A stretch of 64,000 bases of DNA from assembly GCF_031458255.1 (NCBI RefSeq), contig NZ_JAVDYC010000001.1:62001-126000 (forward strand). Direction: 5' to 3'. Of the stretch, positions 7,821-16,239 are shown in pieces (within the stretch, counting starts at the first letter, position 1; each line of letters opens with the position of its first letter). The notes below the pieces were generated by a model that had not been told where the DNA came from, searched no databases, and saw only the letters and a program-made list of their open reading frames with translations. A program made the translations under genes and the position numbers. This DNA comes from Catenuloplanes niger. GTDB lineage: Bacteria > Actinomycetota > Actinomycetes > Mycobacteriales > Micromonosporaceae.

Positions 7821-9208
7821 GCGGCGGACGACTCGTGCTGCCGGTGGTACTCAGCGCCACGTTCGTGCAGCTGCTCAACGTCACCGTCGCCCAGGTGGCC
7901 GCGCCCGCGATCCAGGCCGGCCTGGGTGCCGGCCCGAGCGCCGTGCAGCTGGTGCTCGCCGGGTACACGCTGACGTACGCGTGCCTGCTCATCCCGGCCG
8001 CGCGGCTGGGCGACCGGTACGGCTACCGGCGGCTGTTCGTGATCGGCACGGTGGTCTTCACCGCGGGCTCGGTGGCCGCCGCCTGCGCTCCCGACGTCGC
8101 GTCGCTGATCACGGCCCGGCTGGTGCAGGGCGCCGGCAGCGGACTGGTCGCGCCGCAGGTGCTGTCGCTCATCCGGGCCACCATCCCGGCGACGCGGCGG
8201 CCGCGTGCGCTCGGCCTGTACGGCGCCACCATGGCCGTCGCGTCACTGGCCGGGCCGCTGATCGGCGGTCTCGTCCTCGGTGCCGACCTCCTGGGCCTCG
8301 GCTGGCGGCCGTTGATGCTCCTCACCGTGCCGGTGGCGCTCGCCTCGCTGGCCGGGGCGACCGCGCTGCCCCGCCTGCGGGGTGCGGGCGGAATCCGGGT
8401 CGACAGGCTGGGCGCGCTGCTGGTCACCGTGGGAGCCGGCGCGCTGGTCCTGCCGCTGGCGCTGGGGCGGGAAGCGGGCTGGCCCTGGTGGACGTGGGCC
8501 GGTTTCGCCGTGGCCGTCGCCGCGCTCGGCTCCTTCGCCTGGAGCCTCCCGCACCGCCCCGACCCGCTGGTCCATCCCGCGGTGCTGCACGACCGGCCGG
8601 CACGGACCGGCACGCTGCTGGTGTTCGTGTTCAACATGGGCGTGCCGTCCTTCACCTACCTGCTCTTCCTCCACCTGCAGTCCGCCGTCGGGTACTCGGC
8701 GCTGTCGGCCGCGCTGACGTCGGCGCCGTTCGCCGCGGCCGCCGCGGCCGGCAGCAGGGCAGCGCCCGCGCTCACCCGCCGGCACGGTACGGCGGTGCTC
8801 ACCGTCGCGTCGCTGGTGCTGGCCGGGATGTGCCTGGCGCTGGCGCCGCTCGCCGGTTCGGCGGCGGGTCGCCAGGCGGCGCTGCCGGTGCTGGCTGTCG
8901 GCGGGGCCGCGTTCGGTGCGTTCACCGCGTCGGTGTTCGCGCTGGTCCTGGCCGAGGTGCACGGTCCCGCCGCCGGTTCGGTCTCCGGGCTGCTGCCCAC
9001 GGCGCAGCAGCTCGGCGGGTCCATCGGCGTGACCGCGGCCGGACTCGCCTACTACGCTCCCGCCGCCGACGCGGGCGCCGCGTTCCGGCACGCCATGCTG
9101 TATCAGGTCGCCGCGTTCGTGCTCACCGCGCTGATCAGCCTCCGGCTCCGCAACCGGGTGGCCGGTCCCGCACCGGAACAACCGCGAGCTGGCCGCCTGT
9201 CTCGATGA
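7817..9208 (+). CDS. MFS transporter, probably a 14-helix DHA2-type drug exporter
   Basis: This is a 463-residue polytopic membrane protein. The MFS motif A is at the second loop (ARLGDRYGYRRLF), and an antiporter-like motif C region follows in GLYGATMAVASLAGPLIGGLV. Length, the central PLALGREAGWPW region and hydrophobic segments fit the 14-helix DHA2 proton-antiporter group of actinobacterial multidrug and antibiotic exporters. It starts with GTG inside the hydrolase stop (GTGA), so it is translated with that gene under likely LysR control. The convergent TetR gene lies 172 bases downstream. The substrate is unknown. Confidence 0.88.
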   Translation: MSGGRLVLPVVLSATFVQLLNVTVAQVAAPAIQAGLGAGPSAVQLVLAGYTLTYACLLIPAARLGDRYGYRRLFVIGTVVFTAGSVAAACAPDVASLITARLVQGAGSGLVAPQVLSLIRATIPATRRPRALGLYGATMAVASLAGPLIGGLVLGADLLGLGWRPLMLLTVPVALASLAGATALPRLRGAGGIRVDRLGALLVTVGAGALVLPLALGREAGWPWWTWAGFAVAVAALGSFAWSLPHRPDPLVHPAVLHDRPARTGTLLVFVFNMGVPSFTYLLFLHLQSAVGYSALSAALTSAPFAAAAAAGSRAAPALTRRHGTAVLTVASLVLAGMCLALAPLAGSAAGRQAALPVLAVGGAAFGAFTASVFALVLAEVHGPAAGSVSGLLPTAQQLGGSIGVTAAGLAYYAPAADAGAAFRHAMLYQVAAFVLTALISLRLRNRVAGPAPEQPRAGRLSR

Positions 9209-9380
9209 TGACTACCGCCACCGGGAACCGGCCTGGGTCCCGGTCCGCGCGAGTTGCTGGATCGGTGTCCGCATCGGCTGGTCCATGGGTATGCGGAGAA
9301 GCCACCCTGAGGCAGGGAACAGTCGGTTTGCAGCGGTATTCGTTGATCGCGATGGCGGCACAGCGCTCGCCGCGCTCGAT

Positions 9381-9965
9381 CTACCGGGTGGCCCGCAGTC
9401 CGTTCACGAGCAGCGTGCAGACCTCGGCGAGGAGCTGTTCGCGGTCGGGGTGCTGCCATTCGTCGAGGTGGGCCGGGTGGTGGAAGGCCGTGGTCGCCTC
9501 GAACAGGGCATGGGCTGTGGTGGCCGGGTCGTCGACGGTGAAGTCGCCGACGGCGAGACCGTCAACGACGATCGCTCGTAACTGATCGAGCAGCGCCGCG
9601 ACGTGCTCGGCGGCGACCGCGCTGTTTTCCTTGACGAGCACGCTGTAGACGGCGAAGAGTTCCGGGTCGGTGGTGGCCGCGTTCCGTTTCGCCCGGTACA
9701 GCGCGAGCAGCCAGGCCCGCAGTCGTTCCGGTGCCGGCCGCCGGGAGTCAGCCGCCGGCCGGGTGAGTTCGTCGAAGTGGTGCTTCAGCCAGCGCCGGGT
9801 GACCGCTTCACGCAGCGCCGCCTTCGACGGGAAGTGCCGATACACCGCGGCGTGGCTGACTCCCAGCTCCCGGGCCACGTCCACCACGGTTGCCTTCGCG
9901 AGGCCGTGGCGCCGCAGCACGTCCTCCGTGGCGAGCATGATCGTATCGGCGTCCAAGGTAGGCAT
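9381..9965 (-). CDS. TetR-family transcriptional regulator
   Basis: This 194-residue protein has a TetR DNA-binding domain at residues about 8-55, with the recognition helix in ARELGVSHAAVYRHFPSKAAL. The C-terminal regulatory domain contains LRAWLLALYRAKRNAATTDPE, as in the YbiH/SACE_7040-type C-terminal group. It converges on the MFS gene and follows the aldo-keto reductase remnant in the same direction. It may act on its own promoter or on the exporter, but no operator could be identified with confidence. Confidence 0.9.
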   Translation of the reverse strand: MPTLDADTIMLATEDVLRRHGLAKATVVDVARELGVSHAAVYRHFPSKAALREAVTRRWLKHHFDELTRPAADSRRPAPERLRAWLLALYRAKRNAATTDPELFAVYSVLVKENSAVAAEHVAALLDQLRAIVVDGLAVGDFTVDDPATTAHALFEATTAFHHPAHLDEWQHPDREQLLAEVCTLLVNGLRATR

Positions 9966-9994
9966 CGTGGTAACCCTAACGCTGACCGGCGAGC

Positions 9995-10972
9995 TCAGCG
10001 CTCACTGTCGAGCGTGGCCATCTGCGGTGCCGGATAGCGGTCTCCGGCCACGGCACCGGCCGGCACGGCCTCGTCGATGGCGGCCAGGTCGGCGTCGCTC
10101 AACGCGAGGTCGGCCGCGGCGACCGCGGCGGCGATCCGCCCTGGACGGCCGGCGCCCACCAGCGCCACGATGTCGTCTCCCCTCGCCAGCACCCACGCGA
10201 TCGCCAGCTGCGCGACCGTCACCCCTCGCTCGTCGGCGATCGGCCGCAGGCGCTCGACCAGCGCCAGGTTGGCGGCGAGGTTGCCACCCTGGAAGCGCGG
10301 CAGATGCCCGCCGCTGCCGCCGTCGTACGCGCCGGTGAGCAGCCCGTGCGAGAGCACGCCGTAGGCGGTGACACCGATGCCGAGTTCCCGGCAGGTGGCC
10401 AGGATCGAGCGCTCCACGCCGCGGCTGAACAACGAGTACTCGATCTGCACGTCAGTGATCGGGTGCACGGCATGAGCCCGGCGAATCGTGTCGGCGCCGA
10501 CCTCGGACAGGCCGACGTGGCGCACCCGACCGGCCTGGACCATCTCCGCCAGCGCGCCGACCGTGTCCTCGATCGGCACCTCCGGATCGAGCCGAGCGGG
10601 ACGGTAGAGATCGACGTAATCGGTGCCGAGCCGCTGCAGAGAGTACGCGAGCGCGCTCTTGAGATACGCAGGACGCGCGTCGACGCCGACAAAACGGCCG
10701 GCCGGGTCACGAAGAACACCGAATTTGCCACTGATCACGACGCGGTCGCGGTCCCCGGGACGCAGGGCCCGGCGAATCAACGACTCGTGGTGGCCGTTGT
10801 CGTAAAAATCCCCGGTATCGATCAGCAAGATATGTAATCTGTAACCGCGATGCCGGCCCCGGCGTCGGAACCACGTCAAGAGCCACGCCTCGCCGGTCCG
10901 GGTGAACGCTTCCGGCATCCCTGCCTCGACGCACGCCCCGAACCTCACGGGCCGGCGCGGCGGGTCGCGCAC
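9995..10972 (-). pseudogene. Aldo/keto reductase lacking its normal N-terminus
   Basis: From about residue 48 onward the 325-residue ORF is a typical aldo/keto reductase: IDTGDFYDNGHHE, the catalytic-lysine strand VVISGKFG, LQRLGTDYVDLYRPARLDPE, IEYSLFSRGVE, and a C-terminal cofactor-binding segment with VALVGAGRPGRI. The first 47 residues (GTG start) do not resemble the family, which should begin with beta-1, the GLGTMG loop and the first helix. Homology ends at about 10831, next to the AT-richer patch at about 10828-10842. The gene has apparently lost its 5' end by deletion or rearrangement. A TIM barrel missing its first strand is unlikely to fold, so a pseudogene is likely. Confidence 0.65.
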
Positions 10973-10996
10973 CGGCAGTCCTTCAAGGCCGGCGCA

Positions 10997-11749
10997 CTAA
11001 CCGCGGGCCGGCAGCCGCAGGCCGTGCATGCCGCCGTCGACCGCGAGCACCGTGCCCGTGGTCGAGCCGGCGTGCGGGCCGGCCAGGTAGGCGATGGCGG
11101 CCGCGATCTCGTCCGCGGAGACCAGGCGGCCGTGCGGCTGGCGGGCCGCCAGCGCGGCGAGCGTCGCGTCCGGGTCGTCGGCGCGGGCCAGCAGCCGGCG
11201 CACCCAGGGCGTGTCCGCCGTACCCGGGTTGACGCAGTTGACCCGGACGCCCTCGTGCACGTGGTCCGCGGCCATGGCCAGAGTCAGCGCCTGCACCGCG
11301 CCCTTCGTCGCGCTGTAGAGCGCGCGCTGCGGCAGGCCCACGTGCCCGGCGATCGAGCAGGTGTTCACGATCGCGGCGTTCGCCGACTCGCGCAGGTGCG
11401 GCAGCGCGGCGCGGCTGACCCGGACGATGCCGGTCACGTTCACGTCGAGGACGTGCGCCCACTCGGCGTCGTCGTTGTCCTCGACCGTGCCGACCGCGCC
11501 CACGCCCGCGTTGTTGACCAGGATGTCCAGCCCGCCGAGCCGGTCCGCCGCGGCCTCGACCGCGGCGCGCACGGCCGCGTCGTCCGTGACGTCCGCGACG
11601 AACCCGGCCAGCGGGTCCGGCAGTCCCTCGGTGTCCCGGTCGAGCACGGCGACGTGCGCGCCGCGCGCGGACAGCCAGCGGGCGGTGGCCAGCCCGATGC
11701 CGGACGCGCCGCCGGTGACCAGCGCAGCCAGTCCGGAGAACTCGTCCAT
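10997..11749 (-). CDS. Short-chain dehydrogenase, possible keto-deoxy-sugar-acid dehydrogenase
   Basis: This 250-residue SDR has the NAD(P) motif TGGASGIG, the structural NNAG, a catalytic Ser in NTCSIAG and the Y-x-x-x-K pair in YSATK. An acidic residue after beta-2 (VLDRDT) favours NAD. It starts one base after the stop of an FAH-family hydrolase gene. The SDR plus FAH pair is the pattern seen in the oxidative L-fucose/L-rhamnose route, where an SDR oxidises 2-keto-3-deoxy-L-fuconate (or rhamnonate) and the hydrolase cleaves the 2,4-diketo product. The SDR call is firm; the pathway is inferred from context and from the rhamnoside cluster at the far end of the window. Confidence 0.88.
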   Translation of the reverse strand: MDEFSGLAALVTGGASGIGLATARWLSARGAHVAVLDRDTEGLPDPLAGFVADVTDDAAVRAAVEAAADRLGGLDILVNNAGVGAVGTVEDNDDAEWAHVLDVNVTGIVRVSRAALPHLRESANAAIVNTCSIAGHVGLPQRALYSATKGAVQALTLAMAADHVHEGVRVNCVNPGTADTPWVRRLLARADDPDATLAALAARQPHGRLVSADEIAAAIAYLAGPHAGSTTGTVLAVDGGMHGLRLPARG

Positions 11750-11750
11750 C

Positions 11751-12596
11751 TCAGGCCGCCCGGAACGTCTGCCGCTGCCGGCCGAGCCCGTCGATCTCCA
11801 GCTCGACGACGTCGCCGGGCCGCAGGTACGGTTTCGGCTCCGGCTGCCCGAGCGCGACGCCGGCCGGCGTACCCGTGTTGATCACGTCGCCCGGGTGGAG
11901 CGTCATGAACTGCGACAGATAACGGACGATCTCGTACACCCCGAAGATCATGTCTTTGGTGGACCCGGCCTGTCGCACCTCGCCGTTGACGCGCAGCCGC
12001 AGGCCCAGGTTCTGCGGGTCGGGCACCTCGTCCGCGGTGACCAGCCACGGGCCGAGCGGGTTGAAGGTGGCGCAGTTCTTGCCCTTGTCCCACTGCCCGC
12101 CGCGCTCCAGCTGGAACGCCCGCTCGGAGACGTCGTGCGCCACCGCGTACCCCGCGATGTGGTGTGCCGCCTGGTCCGCCGACTCCAGGTAGGCCGCGGT
12201 CCGCCCGATCACCACGGCCAGCTCGACCTCCCAGTCGGTCTTCTCGCTGCCGCGCGGGACGAGCACGTCGTCGTACGGGCCGACCACGGTGTCCGCCGCC
12301 TTCATGAACACCACCGGCTCGCCCGGCGCCGCCGCCCCGGTCTCCGCCGCGTGGTCGTGGTAGTTCAGCCCGATGCACACGATCTTCCCGATCCGGGCGA
12401 CCGGCGGCCCGATCCGCAGCCCGCCCGGGTCGAGCACCGGCAGCCCGTCCGGGATCTCCGCCGGCCAGCCACCGGCCAGGAACGCCGGGTCTATGTCCGG
12501 CACCACGCCGGAGAGATCACGCAGAACACCGGCACCGTCCAGCACGGCCGGACGCTCCGCACCGACCGGCCCGACCCGCAGCAGGCGCACACCCAT
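11751..12596 (-). CDS. Fumarylacetoacetate hydrolase family protein
   Basis: This 281-residue protein has the FAH fold signatures: GLNYHDHAAE with the catalytic histidine, metal-binding acids in DWEVELAVVIG and the Asp of AVAHDVSERAFQ, then the lysine segment KGKNCATFNPLGP and MTLHPGDVINTGTPAGV. Members hydrolyse or decarboxylate 2,4-dioxo acids using a divalent metal. The closest functional type may be 2,4-diketo-3-deoxy-L-fuconate/rhamnonate hydrolase, given the SDR one base downstream. Starts are possible at GTG 12602, GTG 12599 or ATG 12596; the last is preceded at short spacing by GGGTGG and is used here. Confidence 0.88.
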   Translation of the reverse strand: MGVRLLRVGPVGAERPAVLDGAGVLRDLSGVVPDIDPAFLAGGWPAEIPDGLPVLDPGGLRIGPPVARIGKIVCIGLNYHDHAAETGAAAPGEPVVFMKAADTVVGPYDDVLVPRGSEKTDWEVELAVVIGRTAAYLESADQAAHHIAGYAVAHDVSERAFQLERGGQWDKGKNCATFNPLGPWLVTADEVPDPQNLGLRLRVNGEVRQAGSTKDMIFGVYEIVRYLSQFMTLHPGDVINTGTPAGVALGQPEPKPYLRPGDVVELEIDGLGRQRQTFRAA

Positions 12597-12760
12597 CACC
12601 ACCCGATCAGATTGAGATCACTGAATACCCAATCAGCTGGGAGCCCCGAAGTACAGCCCCTCCCCCGCGTTTGAGACCCGCGGGTGGCACCGTGGGGGTA
12701 CGCCGTGGTGAGCACCGTGGGTGGATGCCGGGGTGGGAGACGCCCGCCTAGCGTGCCCGC

Positions 12761-13846
12761 ATGGTGGACACGGGGCTGGTGCGGCGGATCGAGGCGGGGA
12801 CGGCCGGTGGGCGCGACCGGGCGGTGGACGGGCTGCGGGCGGCGGCGATCCTCGGGGTGGTGCTGGGGCACTGGCTGGTGACCGCGACGGTGGTGACCGG
12901 CGACGGCGTGTCGGTGGCGAGCCCGCTCGCGCACCTCGGCGGGCTGACCTGGGCGTCCTGGGTGCTGCAGACGTTGGCCGTGTTCTTCCTGGTCGGCGGC
13001 CGGGCCGCGGTGCTCGGCTACCGGCGGCCGTACCGGGCGTGGCTGGCCCGGCGGCTGCGGCGGCTGTTCCGGCCGGTGGTGGCGCTGCTCGCGGTCTGGA
13101 CCGTGGTCATCGCGGCGCTCCTGGCAGCCGGTGCCGGGCCGAGGACCGTCCACACCGTACTCACGCTGGTCCTGTCGCCGCTGTGGTTCCTGCTGGTCTT
13201 CGCGGGCCTGACCGCGTTGACGCCGCTCGCGACGCGCCTGCACCCGGCGTGGCCGCTGCTGACCGTGGCGGTCGTCGACGTGGCCCGGATCGGCCTCGAC
13301 GGGCCCGCGGCGCTCGGCTGGCTCAACGTCGTGGCGGGCTGGCTGGTCCCGTTCACGCTGGGCGCCCGTTTCTTTCATCGACGGTACGGATGGGCGCTGC
13401 TGATCGGCGGCGCGGTGGCCACGGTCGCGCTGGTGCGGTGGGCCGGCTATCCGGCCGCGATGGTCGGCGTGCCGGGCGAGTTCTCCAACCTGAACCCGCC
13501 CACGCTCGCCGCGGTCACGTTCGGCCTGGCCCAGTGCGGTGCCGCGCTGCTCCTGCACGGCCCGCTGCGGCGGCTGCTGCGGGCGCCGCGCGCCTGGGCC
13601 GTGGTGGCGGTGGCGAACCTGTCCGCGATGACCGTCTTCCTGTGGCACCAGACCGCGATGCTGGCGGTCACCGGCCTGGCCCTGCGCGCCGCCGGCCCGC
13701 TCCCCGGCCTGCACACGACGCCGGACTCACCGGCCTGGCTCGCGGCGCGCCTGGTCTGGCTGCCGCTGTTCGGCGCCGCGCTCGCGGGCTGCTGGGCCCT
13801 GTTCCACCGGGCCGAGCTCGGCCGCCCGCGGACCGGCACCGGGTGA
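12761..13846 (+). CDS. Acyltransferase-3 family membrane protein
   Basis: This 361-residue polytopic protein has about ten hydrophobic segments. It opens with an R-x-x-A-V-D-G-L-R-A phrase followed by VVLGHW, the arrangement and histidine of acyltransferase-3 (OafA/YrhL-like) proteins that acetylate sugars or glycolipids at the membrane. A late FLWHQTAML segment matches the family's last conserved histidine region. It stands alone, divergent from the FAH/SDR pair, with 158 bases between starts. The stop codon lies inside a 28-base tandem repeat. The acceptor molecule is unknown. Confidence 0.8.
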   Translation: MVDTGLVRRIEAGTAGGRDRAVDGLRAAAILGVVLGHWLVTATVVTGDGVSVASPLAHLGGLTWASWVLQTLAVFFLVGGRAAVLGYRRPYRAWLARRLRRLFRPVVALLAVWTVVIAALLAAGAGPRTVHTVLTLVLSPLWFLLVFAGLTALTPLATRLHPAWPLLTVAVVDVARIGLDGPAALGWLNVVAGWLVPFTLGARFFHRRYGWALLIGGAVATVALVRWAGYPAAMVGVPGEFSNLNPPTLAAVTFGLAQCGAALLLHGPLRRLLRAPRAWAVVAVANLSAMTVFLWHQTAMLAVTGLALRAAGPLPGLHTTPDSPAWLAARLVWLPLFGAALAGCWALFHRAELGRPRTGTG

Positions 13847-13879
13847 CGAAACGCCCGCGGGCCGGCACCGGGTGACGAA
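13823..13879 (+). repeat. Two-copy 28-bp tandem repeat over the stop codon of the acyltransferase gene
   Basis: Units at 13823-13850 and 13852-13879 differ at one base and are separated by one base. Each unit contains ACCGGGTGACGAA or GGGTGACGAA, so the stop codon context is duplicated. Probably a recent slippage duplication of the gene's last codons. Confidence 0.75.
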
Positions 13880-13882
13880 GAC

Positions 13883-13904
13883 ACGCGGGCCGCCGGCCCG
13901 GCGT
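13883..13904. terminator. Possible bidirectional hairpin between convergent genes
   Basis: A GGGCC/GGCCC stem with a GCC loop, flanked by ACGC and GCGT that can pair with one bulged base. It lies between the convergent acyltransferase and SnoaL-like genes. There is no U-tract, as is usual in actinobacteria. Confidence 0.4.
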
Positions 13905-13926
13905 GGACCGGCGGCGCCGGGAGCGG

Positions 13927-14364
13927 TCAGGCCGCGGCGGCCAGGTCGTCCAGGACCGTCATCGCCTCGAACGACACGACGCGGGCGTTCTGCAGCGTGA
14001 CGACCTCCCAGCGGCCGTGCTGCCACACGGCTGCCAGCAGCTGCATCACGTACCGGCTGGACAGCGGCTCCGTCTCGCCGGGCAGCAGGATGCCCGCGCG
14101 GTGGTGCACCACGCCGAACCCCGGTGCCACCACGCGGGCGAACGGCACCACACCGCGTACCAGCCGGGAGCCCTTCATCACGGTGTCGAAGACCTGCTGG
14201 TTGGCGGCGACCAGCGCCGCGCGGCCGCGGAGGATCGAACCCTCGAACTCGACGAGTTCGGCGTCCTCCGCGAAGTCGGCGTAGAACCCGGTGGCGTCAC
14301 CGCGGTCCCACGCCGCGCACATCCGCGCCGGAATGGCGCGCAGCGCCTCGACAGACTGTTCCAT
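13927..14364 (-). CDS. SnoaL-like / SgcJ-type NTF2-fold protein
   Basis: This 145-residue protein has the NTF2-like pattern: an N-terminal helix with ARMCAAWDRGDATGFYADFA, a loop EDAELVEFEG, GRAALVAANQQVF, and C-terminal sheet strands ending in NARVVSF. Such SgcJ/EcaC-type proteins act as small-molecule cyclases, isomerases or binding proteins. The ATG at 14364 is fixed by an almost perfect ribosome site, GAGGTGAT, six bases upstream. It follows the AraC gene by seven bases and is probably co-transcribed with it. The ligand is unknown. Confidence 0.78.
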   Translation of the reverse strand: MEQSVEALRAIPARMCAAWDRGDATGFYADFAEDAELVEFEGSILRGRAALVAANQQVFDTVMKGSRLVRGVVPFARVVAPGFGVVHHRAGILLPGETEPLSSRYVMQLLAAVWQHGRWEVVTLQNARVVSFEAMTVLDDLAAAA

Positions 14365-14371
14365 GTGGATA

Positions 14372-15343
14372 TCACCTCTCTGTGCGTGCGTCCCCATCCT
14401 CTCCGCGGCCGGCGCCGGCCGCCTTGACCACGCGTGCCCGGTCGCTGGACATCAGTGCCGCCGCCGTGTAGCCGTAGGTCGCCTTGAACAAGCGGCTGAA
14501 GTGCGCCGGGTCCGGGAAACCCCACCGGGCCGCGACCGCGGCGACGGTACGGCCGGAGCCGGCCAGCTCCGCGTGGCAGCGTGCCAGCCGGCGCGTGCGG
14601 ATCAGCGCGGCCACGGTCAGCGGCTCGTCCTCGAACAGCCGGTGCAGCCGCCGCACCGACATGTGGTGGGCCGCCGCCACCACCGCCGGGCTCAGCCGCG
14701 GGTCGGCCAGCCGCGCCTCGATGTAGCCGGTGATCCGGTCGCGCAGCGTCTCGTCCGGCGCCGGGCGCACGTCGCCGAGCCGCGCGGACAGCGCCACCGA
14801 GATCAGTTCGATCACCGCGGCCGCGGAGCGGGCCTCCTGGTCGGCGCGGAGCCCGCCGCCGAGCGCGCGCGTCATGTCCCGGGCCAGCGCGGACACCAGC
14901 GCGCCCGGGCCGCTGTCGCCGGGGATCCGCACGCCGGCCAGCCGGTCGGCCACGCCGGCGCCGAGCCGCAGCGCGCTCCGCGGCACCATCATGGTCACGT
15001 GCCGGCTCTCCGTGCTGGCGAACCGGACCGGCCGCACCGGGTCGATCAGCATCAGGTCGGCCGGCCCGAGCACCGTGTCGCCGCCGCCGTGCTCGACCCG
15101 CACGGAACCCCGCGCCATCACGTCGACCTGCCACATCGTGACGTCGGAGTCCCGGACGGTCCGCGCGTCCCGGAAACACTCCCCGGCCGGCGTGACCAGC
15201 TCGGTCAGCCGCAGCGGCCCCAGGTCACGGCTCATCACACCGGCGCGGAAGTCACGTGTCTCGTGCCGCCCGCCGCGCAACGGCGGCAGCTTCCGCGCCG
15301 CCAGCGCCTCCAGATACGCCTCGGCACCGGTCACCTCGTCCAC
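14372..15343 (-). CDS. AraC-family transcriptional regulator
   Basis: This is a 323-residue regulator with an N-terminal AraC-binding-like domain (about 25-190, including WQVDVMARGSVRVEHGG and ADLMLIDPVRPVRF). The two helix-turn-helix motifs occupy about 205-305 (MSVRRLHRLFEDEPLTVAAL, and WGFPDPAHFSRLFKATYGYT). The type resembles regulators with the PF14525 sensor domain. The SnoaL-like gene follows it directly. Self-regulation and control of the downstream gene are likely. The inducer is unknown. Confidence 0.9.
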   Translation of the reverse strand: MDEVTGAEAYLEALAARKLPPLRGGRHETRDFRAGVMSRDLGPLRLTELVTPAGECFRDARTVRDSDVTMWQVDVMARGSVRVEHGGGDTVLGPADLMLIDPVRPVRFASTESRHVTMMVPRSALRLGAGVADRLAGVRIPGDSGPGALVSALARDMTRALGGGLRADQEARSAAAVIELISVALSARLGDVRPAPDETLRDRITGYIEARLADPRLSPAVVAAAHHMSVRRLHRLFEDEPLTVAALIRTRRLARCHAELAGSGRTVAAVAARWGFPDPAHFSRLFKATYGYTAAALMSSDRARVVKAAGAGRGEDGDARTER

Positions 15344-15443
15344 GCCCTGGAAGATAGACCACCACCCTGGGACGCCGGTTCGTCCGCCGCGATCACCGGC
15401 CGTTCGGGGTGGGCGGCACGGCGCCGGCCGGGTTCACCGGGGC

Positions 15444-16229
15444 TCAGCCCGCGCCGTCGCCGGCGAACGCGGCCAGGTGCTGGACCGTGCCGTTGGCCAG
15501 GACCGCGATCCGCCGGGAGCCGGGCAGGTCGACGAACGGGCAGTCGGCGGCGCCGGTCCGCAGCGTCGCGGTGTCGTCGCCGGGCGCGATCCACCGCAGG
15601 GCGCCGGACTCGAGCCAGCCGGTCAGCGCGAAGTCGTACTCCGAGATCCGCGGCCGGTGCCGGTCCCAGCCGCGCCAGACGCCGTCGTCGAAGACCTGGT
15701 ACGTGTTCGTGCCCCACAGGTTGACCAGGCGGACGTCCGGTGGGCGCGGCCCGAAATAGGTGACGGCCCAGCCGGTGTGCGCGCCGACCGGTACCTCGGC
15801 GAGGACCGCGCGGACGCCGGGCGCGCCGAGGATCCGCGGTACGACGAACGGCACGCCGGGCCCGGGGACGACGGCGAACGGCGGCGTCTCCACCGGCTCG
15901 GTCAGCCGCATCGCGCCGGTCATCGCGATCCAGGACGGCGGCAGCGGCTGCGGCGTGCGGCGGACCGCGTTCAGGTAGTCCCAGAACCAGGTGTCCAGGC
16001 CGGCCGTGTCGATCGGCCAGCGCACCAGCTCGCCGGTGTGCGGGCAGCGGGCGACCGGCACGTCGGGCAGCAGGTCCCGGTACCGGTGGGTGAGCTCCTC
16101 GATGCGGTCCCAGAGCGGGAACGCGTCCCTGGCCCGGCCGCCGGCCCGCAGCGCCCGTGCCTCCGCGCGCAGGCGGTGGCTCTCGGACATCACCCGCCGC
16201 CGTTCCCCGGCGGTGTCGTCCGGCGTCAT
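15444..16229 (-). CDS. Uncharacterised protein co-transcribed with the large modular protein
   Basis: This 261-residue soluble protein was not recognised. Visible features are an N-terminal basic helix, a possible metal-binding ARCPHTGEL with one Cys and one His at about 65-72, two W-rich segments (DTWFWDYLNAV and DGVWRGWDRHRP), VPFVVPRILGAPGVRAVL, and a C-terminal GDDTATLRTGAADCPF. The ATG at 16229 follows GGAGG at five bases, and that site overlaps the end of the upstream 1264-residue protein, so the pair form one operon. It may be a chaperone, an immunity-like factor or a packaging factor for the upstream protein; none of these is shown by the sequence. Confidence 0.72.
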   Translation of the reverse strand: MTPDDTAGERRRVMSESHRLRAEARALRAGGRARDAFPLWDRIEELTHRYRDLLPDVPVARCPHTGELVRWPIDTAGLDTWFWDYLNAVRRTPQPLPPSWIAMTGAMRLTEPVETPPFAVVPGPGVPFVVPRILGAPGVRAVLAEVPVGAHTGWAVTYFGPRPPDVRLVNLWGTNTYQVFDDGVWRGWDRHRPRISEYDFALTGWLESGALRWIAPGDDTATLRTGAADCPFVDLPGSRRIAVLANGTVQHLAAFAGDGAG

Positions 16230-16239
16230 CCGAGCCTCC

